A stretch of 64,000 bases of DNA from Actinoplanes octamycinicus (GCF_014205225.1 NZ_JACHNB010000001.1:9157501-9221500), one strand, 5' to 3'. Positions 39,361-48,670 are shown, counted from the stretch's first letter. The notes: generated by a model not told the origin, from the letters alone. Numbers and translations: made by a program.

Positions 39361-40167
39361 TCACACCCGGGAGCTGAGCCGCTCGGCGGACCGGTCCAGC
39401 ATGGTGCCGACCACGCTGGCCAGCATCCGCCGGCTGACCAGGCGACCGGCGCCGGTCATCACCTTGTTGAGCGCGCCGGTGACCACGCTGGGCGGTGGGT
39501 TGCGCCGGTCCAGGGCGCGCAGCGCGGCGTCGACGACCTGGTCGGCTCGCATCCGGCGGGTGCCGCCGTCGGCGCCCTGACCGGCGACCTCGAAGAACTC
39601 GGTCTCGGTGGCGCCCGGGGAGACGGCGAGCACGCGCAGGCCGGTGCCGCGGGACTCGTACCAGAGCGCCTCGCTGAAGCTGAGCACGAACGCCTTGGTC
39701 GCGCCGTAGACGGCCATCCGCGGATTCGGCTGGTAGGCGGCGACGCTGGCCAGGTTGATCAGGAAGCCGTGGCCGGCGCGCAGCTCGTCGATGAATGCCC
39801 GGGTGATGCCGACCAGGCTGGTCACGTTGAGGGTGATCTCGTCGGTGACCCGGCCCGGATCCTCCTCGTGGAACGGCCGGTTGGTGCCGAACCCGGCGTT
39901 GTTGATCATGCTGGTGACCGGCGTGCCGGCGAGGGCCGCGTGGAGGCGCTCGCCGGCGTCCGGGACGGCCAGGTCCATCGCGATCGTGGTGACCGTGCCG
40001 CCGGCGGCCGTCAGCTCCGCCTGAAGCTCGGCGAGACGGTCGGCGCGGCGGGCGACCAGCACCAGGCCGGCCCCACGGGCGGCGAGCTTGCGGGCGAACT
40101 CGGCGCCCAGCCCGGCGCTGGCGCCGGTGATCAGGACGGTCTGTGCTCGGTAATCGACTGCGCTCAT
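39361..40167 (-). CDS. Short-chain dehydrogenase/reductase
   Basis: A 268-aa classical SDR. TVLITGASAGLGAEFARKLA gives the cofactor motif T-G-x-x-x-G-x-G; INNAGFG is the N-N-A-G motif. The catalytic Ser is in LINLASVAAY, and Tyr/Lys are in VYGATKAF (Y-x-x-x-K). Arg at the end of the first strand (LVARRADRL) suggests NADP(H). Substrate unknown; the family also covers DltE/YqjQ-like oxidoreductases. I use ATG 40167 (MSAVDYRAQTV); an ATG 9 bases upstream is possible. It is divergent from a TetR gene with a perfect dyad between them, so it is the likely target of that repressor. Confidence 0.9.
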   Translation of the reverse strand: MSAVDYRAQTVLITGASAGLGAEFARKLAARGAGLVLVARRADRLAELQAELTAAGGTVTTIAMDLAVPDAGERLHAALAGTPVTSMINNAGFGTNRPFHEEDPGRVTDEITLNVTSLVGITRAFIDELRAGHGFLINLASVAAYQPNPRMAVYGATKAFVLSFSEALWYESRGTGLRVLAVSPGATETEFFEVAGQGADGGTRRMRADQVVDAALRALDRRNPPPSVVTGALNKVMTGAGRLVSRRMLASVVGTMLDRSAERLSSRV

Positions 40168-40186
40168 GGTGTGCATGCTATGCCTA

Positions 40187-40205
40187 CTTGGCACTTGGTG
40201 CCAAG
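40187..40205. promoter_or_regulatory. TetR-type operator between SDR and TetR genes
   Basis: CTTGGCAC and GTGCCAAG are exact 8-bp inverted arms around TTG. The dyad lies 20 bases from the SDR start and 26 from the TetR start, so a bound TetR dimer could repress both. Confidence 0.88.
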
Positions 40206-40231
40206 CAGTCATCGCCTGTTAAAGTGGCGGC

Positions 40232-40816
40232 ATGCCCGAGCAGACCCTCTGGAACCGGACCCGCCAGGCGGTCTACGACGAGATCGCCCGGACCGCGATG
40301 GAGCTGTTCCTGACGCGTGGGTTCGAGGCGACCACGATCGACGACATCGCCAAGGCGGCCGGCATCTCCCGGCGCTCCTTCTTCCGCTATTTCGGGACCA
40401 AGGAGGACATCGTGCTCGGCGATCTGGCCGCGCAGGGCGAGCTGGCGGCCCGGGCCCTCGCCGAGCGGCCGCAGAGCGAGGACCCGTGGACCGCGCTGCG
40501 GAGCGCGTTCCACGCGATCAAGGACGTCACCTACGACGCGGACACCATGCTCAAGGTGTCCAAGATGATGTACGAGACGCCGTCACTGCGCGCCCGGCAC
40601 ATCGAGAAACATCTCCGGTGGCAGGAGTCCCTGGTCCCGGAGCTGCGGCGGCGGCTGCGGGCCGATCCGGACGACCCGCTGGACGTCCGGGCGGAGGCGC
40701 TCGTCGCCTGTGCCATCACCTGCCTGGACGTGGCCGGCGAGGCGTGGACGCGGGCGAACGGCGCGGTCCCCCTCGAAGACCTGTTCGACTCGGCGGCCGC
40801 CGCCCTCCGCCCCTGA
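40232..40816 (+). CDS. TetR-family transcriptional regulator
   Basis: A 194-aa TetR protein. The helix-turn-helix AMELFLTRGFEATTIDDIAKAAGISRRSFFRYFGTKEDIVL (about 21-61) is complete; the C-terminal ligand domain has the loop QSEDPWTALRSAF and resembles the MftR-like C-terminal type. It is divergent from an SDR gene across a perfect operator, so it probably represses that gene and itself. Confidence 0.92.
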   Translation: MPEQTLWNRTRQAVYDEIARTAMELFLTRGFEATTIDDIAKAAGISRRSFFRYFGTKEDIVLGDLAAQGELAARALAERPQSEDPWTALRSAFHAIKDVTYDADTMLKVSKMMYETPSLRARHIEKHLRWQESLVPELRRRLRADPDDPLDVRAEALVACAITCLDVAGEAWTRANGAVPLEDLFDSAAAALRP

Positions 40817-40928
40817 CCCGGCCCACGCCGCGCACCGGCGTGCCGGGCGGAGCCGGTCGACGCGGCGGAACCGGAGCCGGCCGTCCCGATGCTGGCCGGA
40901 AGCGCCGCCGGCCGGTGACGGCGCGCGG

Positions 40929-41069
40929 CTACTCCTCGTCCTTGTCGTCACGGCGGTCACGGACTTTCCGGACCACCGTGACGGCGGCGCCGGCCAGGGT
41001 GAGCAGGGCGATGCCGAACTGCACCCAGGCGGTGGCGTCGGAAAGCCAGGCAGAGGCGGCGGGAACCAT
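40929..41069 (-). CDS. Very small membrane protein
   Basis: A 46-aa reading frame: MVPAASAWLSDATAW, then the membrane helix VQFGIALLTLAGAAVTVV, then a charged tail RKVRDRRDDKDEE. AGGAG lies 10 bases before ATG 41069. The single helix with a strongly charged end is typical of small membrane proteins, but short size limits certainty. It is divergent from the STAND ATPase gene across a dyad (41088-41125) and may be linked to it. Confidence 0.5.
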   Translation of the reverse strand: MVPAASAWLSDATAWVQFGIALLTLAGAAVTVVRKVRDRRDDKDEE

Positions 41070-41087
41070 GACGCGAACGCTCCTCGG

Positions 41088-41125
41088 GTATCGATCGAAC
41101 TGACTCACCTCAGCGTGATCGATAC
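41088..41125. promoter_or_regulatory. Inverted repeat in divergent gap
   Basis: GTATCGATC (41088-41096) and GATCGATAC (41117-41125) are exact inverted arms 20 bases apart, placed between the small membrane protein and the STAND gene. A candidate operator for both. Confidence 0.5.
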
Positions 41126-41201
41126 GGAGCCGGTCGTCGCCGGAACAAAACAGAACGGAACGGTGGAGCGCTCCGGGCATCACCGGAGTTCAATTCCCCT
41201 T

Positions 41202-43469
41202 ATGACGGAACGCCGGAATCCACCGCGAGACACCGCGCAGCAAGCGTACGCCCGGGAACTGCGCGCCCTCGTCATCGACAGTGGAGATTCCACCTACCGG
41301 GGGATCCAGCGAAAGATCAAGGAGTTCGACTACCCGGCCTCGGTGAGCACCGTCTACGAGAAACTGAACGGCAACCGTGAGCTGGACCTGCCGTTCGTCG
41401 AGGCGGTCGTCCGGGCTCATCACGCCCTCGCGAAACGGCCCGGGCAGCCTGATCTGGGCCGGTGGCGACGTCGGCACCGACGGGCACAGCAGGAGCAGGC
41501 CCTGGAGGTGGAGCCGTCGGCGTGGCTCGGGCCGGCGCCCGACCTCGCGCCCGCCTTCCAGGAGCGCCCGGCGAGCGCGGTCCTGGACACCCTGGTCGCC
41601 GACCACGGCCAGGTGGTGCTGACCGGGCCGAGCGGCACCGGCAAGACCCAGCTGGCCCGGTCGGCGATGGCCCGGGCGTGGCGGAAAGGGCTGGTGAACC
41701 TCGCCGTCTGGGTGCCCGGGCACACGCACGAGGCGATCGTCGACGGATTCGTGGACGCCTCCCGGGCTCTCGGCCTGCCGGACGGCCATGACCGCGAGGC
41801 CACCGCCCGCCGGTTCCGGAACTGGCTGGCCGGCCGGCATGGCTACCGCTGGGTGCTGGCCATCGACGACCTGCAGGACCCCGTACACCTGGCGGACCTG
41901 TGGCCGCCCGCCGACGCCGGGTCCACCATCGTCACCACCCAGCGCCGGGACTCCTCGCTCGGAGCGGGCCAGCGGAAGGTCGTCGAGATCGGGGCGTTCG
42001 AGCCGGACGAGGCGCTGACGTTCCTGAGTGACCAGCTCGGCGACGAGCCGGGACAGCTGGCGGGCGCCGGGGAACTCGCCGCCGCGCTGGAGAACCATCC
42101 CTACTCGCTGGCCCGGGCCGTCACCTTCATCGCCGACTACCGGACCGATTGCTCGGGCTATCTCCGGCAGTTCCGTTCCCGGTCGCTGACCGAGCTCGGC
42201 GCCTACAGCGGCGGCGCGTTCACCACCGCGCGCCTGCTCATCGAGCCGGCCGACCGGCTGGCACCGGCCCGGGTGGCGGCGCCGCTGCTGCGCCTGGCCG
42301 CCGTGCTCGACCCGCACGGCATCCCGGTGCCGCTCTTCGCGACCGCACCGATCGTGCGTCTCGTCGAGGCGGACCGGGGCGCGCCCACCACCGCGGCGGA
42401 CACCCTGGACGGGCTGTCCTGCCTGCGGCGGGTGAGCCTCGCCGAGTTCGTCGACGGCGGGCAGCGACTCCGGGTCCACGCGCTGACCCAGCGCGCGGTC
42501 CGCGAGGCATCCGCCGAGCGCCTCGGCGACCTGGTGCGCTGCGCCGCGGACGCGCTGGTGGAGTGGTACCGGGCGTGCCCGGCCGAGACCGCGGCGCTGC
42601 GCGGCAACGTCACCGCCCTGCTCCGGGTCGCGGCGGTAGCGCTGTGCGGCCCGGACCGCCTGCACTCCGCCGTCTTCGAGGCCGGCAACAGCCTCACCGA
42701 CGACGGTCTCTACCGGACCGCCCGCGCCTACTGGGAGTTCTTGCTTCCGCTCGCCGTCGAACACCTCGGCGCGGAGCATCAGGACACGCTCACGATCCGC
42801 CACAACCTCGCCTGGACGCACGGGCGGCTCGGTGACGCCTCCGGGGCCCGGAAGGAGTTGAGCGCCCTGCTACCCGTCCGGGTCCGGGTTCTCGGCGCCG
42901 ACCACCCGAACGTGCTCGCCACCCGGGAGGGCATCGCGATCTGGGCCGCGCGCGACGGCGACCATGAGACGGCCGCGGCGCAGCTCACCGTGCTGGTCGC
43001 CGACTACCTCCGGACGCTCGGGCCGCATGCCCGGGACACCCTGAACACCCGGGTCGAGCTGGCCGACCAGCGCGGTGAGGCGGAGTCCGCCCAGGTCGCG
43101 GCAGACCTGCTCGGCCCACTGCTGGACGAGCTGCGCACGGCGCTCCCGGCGGCGGCCCCGGAGATCCGGCACGCGCACCGGCTGCTGGTGCTCTGGCTGG
43201 CCCGGGCCGACCGGGTCATCGAAGCGCTGGACCGGATGAACAACCTGGTCACCGAGTGCCAGGAGCAACTGGGACGGGACCACCTGGACACACTGTGGAA
43301 CCGCTACCTCGCCGCTGAGCTGCTCCGCGGCGCGGGCCGGACGGAGCGGGCCGACGCCGAGGTCACGGCGCTGACGGCGGACGTGCAGCGGCTGCTCCAG
43401 GACGGGCACACCGAGCTGACGGAGATCAGCGACATGCTCGACGCGTGGTGGGTGAGTGGCGTGGGTTGA
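41202..43469 (+). CDS. STAND ATPase: HTH-like N-terminus, NB-ARC, TPR
   Basis: A 755-aa signal-transduction ATPase. Residues 15-80 (ELRALVIDSGDSTYRGIQRKIKEF and STVYEKLNGNRELDLP) form the degenerate helix-turn-helix often found at the N-terminus of actinobacterial STAND proteins. The ATPase has Walker A GPSGTGKT (142-149), Walker B WVLAIDDLQD (about 217-226) and the sensor STIVTTQRRDSS. A winged helix follows, and tetratricopeptide repeats fill the last ~250 residues (for example HLGAEHQDTLTIRHNLAWTHGRLGDA). Such proteins sense a ligand, oligomerise and act as regulators or defence switches. No separate effector domain is fused. Start ATG 41202; the gene stands alone. Confidence 0.88.
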   Translation: MTERRNPPRDTAQQAYARELRALVIDSGDSTYRGIQRKIKEFDYPASVSTVYEKLNGNRELDLPFVEAVVRAHHALAKRPGQPDLGRWRRRHRRAQQEQALEVEPSAWLGPAPDLAPAFQERPASAVLDTLVADHGQVVLTGPSGTGKTQLARSAMARAWRKGLVNLAVWVPGHTHEAIVDGFVDASRALGLPDGHDREATARRFRNWLAGRHGYRWVLAIDDLQDPVHLADLWPPADAGSTIVTTQRRDSSLGAGQRKVVEIGAFEPDEALTFLSDQLGDEPGQLAGAGELAAALENHPYSLARAVTFIADYRTDCSGYLRQFRSRSLTELGAYSGGAFTTARLLIEPADRLAPARVAAPLLRLAAVLDPHGIPVPLFATAPIVRLVEADRGAPTTAADTLDGLSCLRRVSLAEFVDGGQRLRVHALTQRAVREASAERLGDLVRCAADALVEWYRACPAETAALRGNVTALLRVAAVALCGPDRLHSAVFEAGNSLTDDGLYRTARAYWEFLLPLAVEHLGAEHQDTLTIRHNLAWTHGRLGDASGARKELSALLPVRVRVLGADHPNVLATREGIAIWAARDGDHETAAAQLTVLVADYLRTLGPHARDTLNTRVELADQRGEAESAQVAADLLGPLLDELRTALPAAAPEIRHAHRLLVLWLARADRVIEALDRMNNLVTECQEQLGRDHLDTLWNRYLAAELLRGAGRTERADAEVTALTADVQRLLQDGHTELTEISDMLDAWWVSGVG

Positions 43470-43501
43470 GGTGGCGGGTGCGGTGTGCGCAAGGTGGAGG
43501 C

Positions 43502-44371
43502 ATGCGGACTTCGGTGCGGGTCGCGGCGTACGTCGTGGGGGTGATCGTGCTCGTCGGGGTTGCCCTCGGGGCCAACCGGCTCCTCGGGGCGGACCGGGAG
43601 CGGGCGGCGGCGCGGGAGAGCAGCGCGGCCGCCGGCGGGCATGCCGGGCACGACGCGGCCGGCGACCCGCTGCCCGGCGGCCTGCAGATCGTCCAGGGTG
43701 GCTATGCGCTGAGCCCGGTCACCACGACGCTCACCCCGGGACGGCGGCAGACCCTCGCGTTCCGGATCGTCGGGCCGGACGACAAGCCGGTCACCCAGTT
43801 CACCGGCGACCTGCACCTCATCGTGGTGCGTCGCGACCTCACCGGCTATCAGCACCCGATGCCCGTGATGGCCGCCGACGGCACCTGGTCCGCCACCTTC
43901 GTGCCGGGCGCGCCGGGGCAGTACCGGATGGTCGCCGACTTCACCCCGCGGGCCCGCAGCGACAACGTCGTGCTCGGCGCCGACCTGCCCGCGCCGGGCG
44001 ACTACCAGCCCCGGGAGCTGCCGGCCGCCGCCTGGGAGACGACCGTGGACGGCTACACGGTGACCCGGGCCGGCGATCCCCGGGCCGGCGCCGAGTCGTG
44101 GATGACCGTCTCGGTCAGCAAGGCCGGGCAGCCGGTCATCCTGGAGCCCTACCTCGGCGCCTACGGCCACCTGGTCGCGCTGCGCCGGGGCGACCTCGCC
44201 TACGTGCACCTGCACCCGCAGGAGGGCGCCGTCGCCGGGCCGGACGTCACGTTCGACGCGCGGGTCCCGTCCGCCGGGGTCTACCGGCTCTTCCTCGGGT
44301 TCAAGCACGACGGGACGGTGCACCTCGCCGAGTTCACCGCGACCACCTCGTCCGCGCACGGGCACAACTAG
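43502..44371 (+). CDS. Membrane-anchored outer protein with His-rich segment
   Basis: A 289-aa protein with an N-terminal anchor or signal (VAAYVVGVIVLVGVALGANRL) followed by AAAGGHAGHDAAGD, a small His cluster that could bind metal. The outer part has two similar beta-rich halves: DLHLIVVRRDLTGYQHPMPV and later YGHLVALRRGDLAYVHLHPQ, both with spaced His, then FLGFKHDGTVHLAEFT. Proteins of this kind occur near copper-handling genes in actinomycetes, so a role in metal binding or sensing is a guess. ATG 43502 is preceded by AAGGTGGAGG. The next gene is an MFS exporter after 60 bases. Confidence 0.72.
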   Translation: MRTSVRVAAYVVGVIVLVGVALGANRLLGADRERAAARESSAAAGGHAGHDAAGDPLPGGLQIVQGGYALSPVTTTLTPGRRQTLAFRIVGPDDKPVTQFTGDLHLIVVRRDLTGYQHPMPVMAADGTWSATFVPGAPGQYRMVADFTPRARSDNVVLGADLPAPGDYQPRELPAAAWETTVDGYTVTRAGDPRAGAESWMTVSVSKAGQPVILEPYLGAYGHLVALRRGDLAYVHLHPQEGAVAGPDVTFDARVPSAGVYRLFLGFKHDGTVHLAEFTATTSSAHGHN

Positions 44372-44431
44372 CCGCTGCGATCACCTCGTCGGGATGATGC
44401 CCGCCGGCCCGGCCGGACCGATGCTCAGGGG

Positions 44432-46018
44432 ATGACAGCGGGCGGGAACGCGGAATTCGGCAGCCGGGAGCGGCGGCTGGGGATCCTCCTGGCCATGGCG
44501 ATGTTCGTGCTGGTGGTGGACACCTCGCTGATGAACGTCTCGATCGCCGCGGTGGTCCGCGACCTGGACACCACCACCAGCGGCGTGCAGAGCGCGATCG
44601 CCCTGGAGGCGCTGGTCTCGGCCGCCTTCATCCTGATCGGCGGCAAGGTCGGCGACCTGATCGGCCGCAAGCGCGCCTACGTCCTCGGTCTGCTCGGGTA
44701 CGCCGTCGGCGCGCTGGCGATGACGGTGGCGCAGAACCTGACCGCGATCATCGTCTTCTGGGCGATCATCGGCGGGATCGGCGCATCGCTGCTGCTGCCG
44801 GCGATGCAGTCGCTGATCCACGGGAACTTCCAGGGTCCGGCGCAGCGCAAGGTCTACGCCCTGGTCGGGGCGGCCGCCGCGATCGCCGCCGCGGTTGGGC
44901 CGCTGCTCGGCGGGTTCATCACCACGTACCTGTCCTGGCGGGTCGGGTTCGGGTTGGAAGTCGTGATCATCGCGGGGGTGCTGTCCGGGATCGGGCTGGT
45001 GCGCAACGTGCCGTACACCGGGCCGCGCAGCGTCGACCTGGTCGGTTCAGCGCTGTCCGTGGTCGGCATGGGCGGCATCGTGCTCAGCATCCTGGTCTGG
45101 CAGGAGGGCGGCGAGGCGGTGCTCGCGCTGATGGTGCTCGGCGTCGCCGGGCTGGCCGGCCTGGCCTTCTGGCTGGTGCGCCGGGCCCGGGCCGGCAAGC
45201 CGCACCTGCTGGATCCGGCGCTGTTCAGGTCGGCGATGTTCAAGGTGGGCATCTCCCAGCAGCTGCTGCAGCAGATCGCCCTGGGCGGCCTGATGATCTC
45301 GCTGCCGATCTACCTGCAGATGGTGCTGGAGTACAGCGCCATGGCGGCCGGCCTGTCGCTCGCCCCACTGTCGCTGAGCATGTTCGCGGTGGCCCTGTTC
45401 GCCGGGCAGAAGGCCGGCCGGCGGCGCCCGGCGAACATCGTCAGCCTCGGCTTCCTGCTGCTCACCGTCGGGGTGCTGATCCTGATCCCGATCGTGCCGC
45501 GGGCCGACTCCGGGTGGACGCTGCTGGTCCCGCTCGCCATCGCCGGCGCCGGCCTCGGCCTGCTGGTGTCGCAGCTCAACGACTACACGCTCGCGCCGAT
45601 CTCGGAGGAACGGGTGAGCGAGGCCGCCGCGGTGAACTCGGCCGGCGGCTCGTTCGGGTTGTCCTTCGGGCTGGCCTTCGCCGGCGCGGTCATGCTGGCC
45701 ACGCTCGCCGCCTCGTTCACCGCGGAGGCCGACGCCAGCACCGTCCTTTCCCCCGCCGAGCAGACCCGGGTGGCCCAGGTGCTGGACGAGAACGCCCAGG
45801 TGATGACCAACACCCACCTCGCCGAGCTGCTGGTCGGGCAGCCACCCGAGGTGCAGGCCGAGATCCTCCGGATCAACACCACGGCCCGGCCGGTATCGCT
45901 GCAGATCGCCCTGCTCATCCCGCTGCTCGCCGCGGTGCTGGGGCTGGTGAACTCGATCCGGATGCGGCGCCTGCCCGACCCCGCGCCGTCCACCTCGGAC
46001 GGCAGCGTCCTCGGTTGA
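44432..46018 (+). CDS. MFS exporter, DHA2 (14-helix) family
   Basis: A 528-aa integral membrane transporter. The motif A loop GGKVGDLIGRKRAYVLGLLG follows helix 2; VLVVDTSLMNVSIAAV in helix 1 is the D1 motif of drug:H+ antiporters, and AIAAAVGPLLGGFI is motif C of exporters. About 14 helices can be drawn, as in EmrB/QacA. It probably exports a drug-like or toxic compound. It is convergent with the EF-Tu gene, with 25 bases between stops and no visible hairpin. Confidence 0.9.
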   Translation: MTAGGNAEFGSRERRLGILLAMAMFVLVVDTSLMNVSIAAVVRDLDTTTSGVQSAIALEALVSAAFILIGGKVGDLIGRKRAYVLGLLGYAVGALAMTVAQNLTAIIVFWAIIGGIGASLLLPAMQSLIHGNFQGPAQRKVYALVGAAAAIAAAVGPLLGGFITTYLSWRVGFGLEVVIIAGVLSGIGLVRNVPYTGPRSVDLVGSALSVVGMGGIVLSILVWQEGGEAVLALMVLGVAGLAGLAFWLVRRARAGKPHLLDPALFRSAMFKVGISQQLLQQIALGGLMISLPIYLQMVLEYSAMAAGLSLAPLSLSMFAVALFAGQKAGRRRPANIVSLGFLLLTVGVLILIPIVPRADSGWTLLVPLAIAGAGLGLLVSQLNDYTLAPISEERVSEAAAVNSAGGSFGLSFGLAFAGAVMLATLAASFTAEADASTVLSPAEQTRVAQVLDENAQVMTNTHLAELLVGQPPEVQAEILRINTTARPVSLQIALLIPLLAAVLGLVNSIRMRRLPDPAPSTSDGSVLG

Positions 46019-46043
46019 CGGCGGCGGGGCCGGTTCGGTCAGC

Positions 46044-47234
46044 TCAGTCCAGCACCTCGGTGACGGTGCCGGCGGCGACCGTGCGGTTGCCCTCCCGGAC
46101 CGCGAAGCCCAGACCCGGCTCCAGAGCCACCGGCTTGCCCAGGTGCACGGTCACCACGTCCAGGGTGTCGCCGGGCATCACCAGGTCCCGGCCGCCCAGG
46201 TCCATCCCGCCGGACACGTCGGTGGTGTGGAAGTAGAACTGCGGCCGGTAGTCCGCGGCGAACGGCGTGTGCCGGCCACCCTCGGCCGCGGTCAGCGCGT
46301 ACATCCGGGCCCGGAACACCCGGTGCGGCCGCACCGACCCGGGCGCCGCCAGCACCTGGCCGCGCTGGACCTGCTCCCGCTTCACGCCGCGGAGCAGCAC
46401 CGCGGCGTTGTCACCGGCCTGCGCCGGGTCCAGCAGCTTGCCGAACATCTCCAGCCCGGTGGCGACGCTGGACACCGTCGGTCCGAGCCCGACCAGCTCG
46501 ACCGGCTCGCCGGCGCGCAGCTCGCCGCGCTCCACCTTCCCGGTCACCACGGTGCCCCGGCCGCTGATCGTCAGCACGTTCTCGATCGGCATCAGGAACG
46601 GCACGTCCAGCTCGCGCGGCGGCACCGGCACGTAGTCGTCGACCGCGTCGAGCAGCTCGACGATCGAGCCTGCCCAGCGCGGGTCGCCCTGCAGCGCCCG
46701 GAGCGCGCTGACCCGCACCACCGGCACCCGGTCGCCCGGGAAGCCGTACTCCGACAGCAGCTCCCGGACCTCCAGCTCGACCAGGTCGAGCAGCTCCGGG
46801 TCGTCGACCATGTCGCTCTTGTTCAGCGCGACGACCAGGTACGGCACCCCGACCCGCTGGGCGAGCAGCACGTGCTCGCGGGTCTGCGGCATCGACCCGT
46901 CCTGCGCCGACACCACCAGGATCGCCCCGTCCACCTGCGCCGCCCCGGTGATCATGTTCTTCACGTAGTCGGCGTGCCCGGGCATGTCGACGTGCGCGTA
47001 GTGGCGGGACTCGGTCTCGTACTCGACGTGCGCGATGGTGATGGTGATGCCGCGGGCCGCCTCCTCCGGCGCCCGGTCGATCCCCTCGAACGCGACATAC
47101 CGGTTGGAGGCCGGGTCGCGGTCGGCGAGAACCTTGGTGATCGCGGCGGTCAGGGTCGTCTTGCCGTGGTCGACGTGACCCATCGTGCCGATGTTGACGT
47201 GCGGCTTCGTACGAAGGAACTGGCTCTTGGCCAT
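46044..47234 (-). CDS. tuf: Solitary divergent elongation factor Tu
   Basis: A 396-aa EF-Tu with all GTPase motifs: GHVDHGKTT (G1), [12 protein letters not shown] (G2), [11 protein letters not shown] (G3), NKSDMVDD (G4) and the SALRAL (G5) element. It is not next to rpsL-rpsG-fusA or any ribosomal gene, so it is an extra copy, like Tuf3 of Streptomyces. Many residues differ from housekeeping EF-Tu: GTMGHVD for [28 protein letters not shown] for the usual MEDVFTI/TGR form, and GLGFAVREG where most have GLRFAIREG. The last change removes an Arg at the domain 1/3 interface, where kirromycin-type drugs bind. A stress-specific or drug-tolerant EF-Tu is plausible but not shown. Confidence 0.93.
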   Translation of the reverse strand: MAKSQFLRTKPHVNIGTMGHVDHGKTTLTAAITKVLADRDPASNRYVAFEGIDRAPEEAARGITITIAHVEYETESRHYAHVDMPGHADYVKNMITGAAQVDGAILVVSAQDGSMPQTREHVLLAQRVGVPYLVVALNKSDMVDDPELLDLVELEVRELLSEYGFPGDRVPVVRVSALRALQGDPRWAGSIVELLDAVDDYVPVPPRELDVPFLMPIENVLTISGRGTVVTGKVERGELRAGEPVELVGLGPTVSSVATGLEMFGKLLDPAQAGDNAAVLLRGVKREQVQRGQVLAAPGSVRPHRVFRARMYALTAAEGGRHTPFAADYRPQFYFHTTDVSGGMDLGGRDLVMPGDTLDVVTVHLGKPVALEPGLGFAVREGNRTVAAGTVTEVLD

Positions 47235-47323
47235 GATCTGATCAATCCTCACTGGATGCGAGGCATGGGGTGGAACGCGCGCCGATGCCAGTGGCGCGCG
47301 CCAGAACCGCGCACGACGAACCC

Positions 47324-47359
47324 ACCCTTCCCCGGGTTCTGCCACTGCTGGGGAAGGGT
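47324..47359 (-). promoter_or_regulatory. Hairpin in the EF-Tu leader
   Basis: ACCCTTCCCC (47324-47333) and GGGGAAGGGT (47350-47359) are exact 10-bp inverted arms with a 16-base loop, 90 bases upstream of the EF-Tu ATG on the reverse strand. It may be an attenuator-like leader structure. The remaining ~190 bases of this gap show no other signal except the terminator at 47478. Confidence 0.5.
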
Positions 47360-47477
47360 CAGATTCGGGTATCCAGGAACGCGCGCACGGGAGCGCCCAC
47401 CGGGGTGGGGAGCTGACGACCGTACGCGACCATGGGGGAAACCTAGCCCGAAGCGGACCGTGACACGACCGAATAAC

Positions 47478-47509
47478 GACGAGGGCGGCGCTTTCGCGCC
47501 GCCCTCGTC
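47478..47509 (-). terminator. Terminator after the lipoprotein gene
   Basis: A perfect 14-bp stem (47478-47491 / 47496-47509) with loop TTTC begins 14 bases past the stop of the lipoprotein gene at 47524. It separates that gene from the EF-Tu gene on the same strand. Confidence 0.88.
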
Positions 47510-47523
47510 CGGGAAAGGGGAAC

Positions 47524-48306
47524 TCAGCCGCCCATGGCCTGCAGGGCCGACTTCGGCATCTCGACGGTCTGCTTCGCCGGCGGCTTGGTGACGGTGACCG
47601 GGGTGCCCATGTCCGAGTACGTCGCGACGGTCTCGCCGGCGCCGATCTCGCTCAGGTCGACCGCCATCTTGGTCAGGTAACCGTCGGCGTTGACCTCGGC
47701 GGTGAACGGCATCTGCGTGTTCTTGCCGTCCAGCAGCTTGAGCAGCTGCGGGGTGGCGGACGGCGACTTCGCGATGTCCAGGGTGCCCTCGAACTTGCCC
47801 TGGCCGGCCTGCTTCACCTCGGTGGCCGACTCCAGCATCTTGGCCGAGTTGCGCGGGTCGTTCTTCTCCAGGCTGAGCGCGCTGTCGGCGGGCATCTTGC
47901 TGGCGTCGATGTGCATCCACTTGCCGTTCGCGAAGTTCTTCGCGGCGGCGCCACCGTAGCGGAAGTACAGCTCGGTGCCGACCTGGCGCATGCTGACGTC
48001 GCCCAGGCTGCCCATGTCGAGCTTGAGGTCGACCAGCTTCTTCGACGCGTCGAACGAGCCGTCGCCGACGATGCCGCCGAACGACGTCATGTGAATCTTG
48101 GCACTGGAGCTGGTCAGCTTGGTCACGCCGGCGAGCAGCGCGGCCTTGGCGTCAGCCGAGTCCGCGGCCGGGGCGGTGGTGGCGGCCGCCGCGGCGCCGG
48201 TCGTCCCGCCGCCGGTGGCCGGGGCCGGCTTCTTGTCCCCACAGGCGCCCATCCCGGCGAGGGCCACCAGGGCCACACCCGTGACGGCCAGACGTCGCAT
48301 CTTCAT
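47524..48306 (-). CDS. LppX/LprG-like lipoprotein
   Basis: A 260-aa lipoprotein with signal [22 protein letters not shown] and lipobox G-M-G-A-C (Cys22), then an Ala/Thr/Pro linker. The mature domain alternates long beta strands ([43 protein letters not shown]) as in LppX/LprAFG-type half-barrels, which carry hydrophobic lipids in mycobacteria. Family assignment is from pattern, not from a unique motif. The gene has its own terminator and appears monocistronic. Confidence 0.78.
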   Translation of the reverse strand: MKMRRLAVTGVALVALAGMGACGDKKPAPATGGGTTGAAAAATTAPAADSADAKAALLAGVTKLTSSSAKIHMTSFGGIVGDGSFDASKKLVDLKLDMGSLGDVSMRQVGTELYFRYGGAAAKNFANGKWMHIDASKMPADSALSLEKNDPRNSAKMLESATEVKQAGQGKFEGTLDIAKSPSATPQLLKLLDGKNTQMPFTAEVNADGYLTKMAVDLSEIGAGETVATYSDMGTPVTVTKPPAKQTVEMPKSALQAMGG

Positions 48307-48540
48307 CGTTCGGTGTCTCCCCGTCGCTAGGCTCGGCCGCCCACCCTAGACGAGTCCGTCAATGCGGTCATCGCCGGGACGGGCGACAACCCACCCCGAT
48401 CGTCGTCCATGTCCGCCTGCCCGACCCGCCTCCAGGGGCCCACCAACACCGGACCCCGCTTTCGGTACGCCCGCAGCACCCGCCCCGCACCTCCCGCGCA
48501 AGGCCCAGCCCGGTCCAGGTCCGCAGCGCGCCACCGCCCC
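48307..48540. other. Gap upstream of the lipoprotein gene
   Basis: No reading frame with convincing codon pattern is seen here. The right part starts with TTTCGGTACG (48459), the same outer sequence as the giant palindrome at 4170, and runs GC-rich into the hairpin at 48541. The promoter of the lipoprotein gene should lie near 48320-48360, but no box is clear. Confidence 0.4.
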
Positions 48541-48597
48541 CCGGCTGGCTCCCACGGGTCCCTCCGACGAGCTGAGGGACCCGTGGGAGCCAGCCGG
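48541..48597. terminator. Perfect 24-bp hairpin after the peptide ABC operon
   Basis: Arms 48541-48564 and 48574-48597 are exact reverse complements with a 9-base loop. It lies 74 bases past the ATPase stop and should end the operon transcript. The outer ends (CCGGCTGG / CCAGCCGG) are the same as in the A-D palindrome family, while the inner arm differs. Confidence 0.85.
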
Positions 48598-48670
48598 AAC
48601 CGGCACCGGCACGCCTCTCGCACCCGGCTGGTTCTCCGGGGCCGATCGGGCGCGGTGCGGCGCCGCGGGA

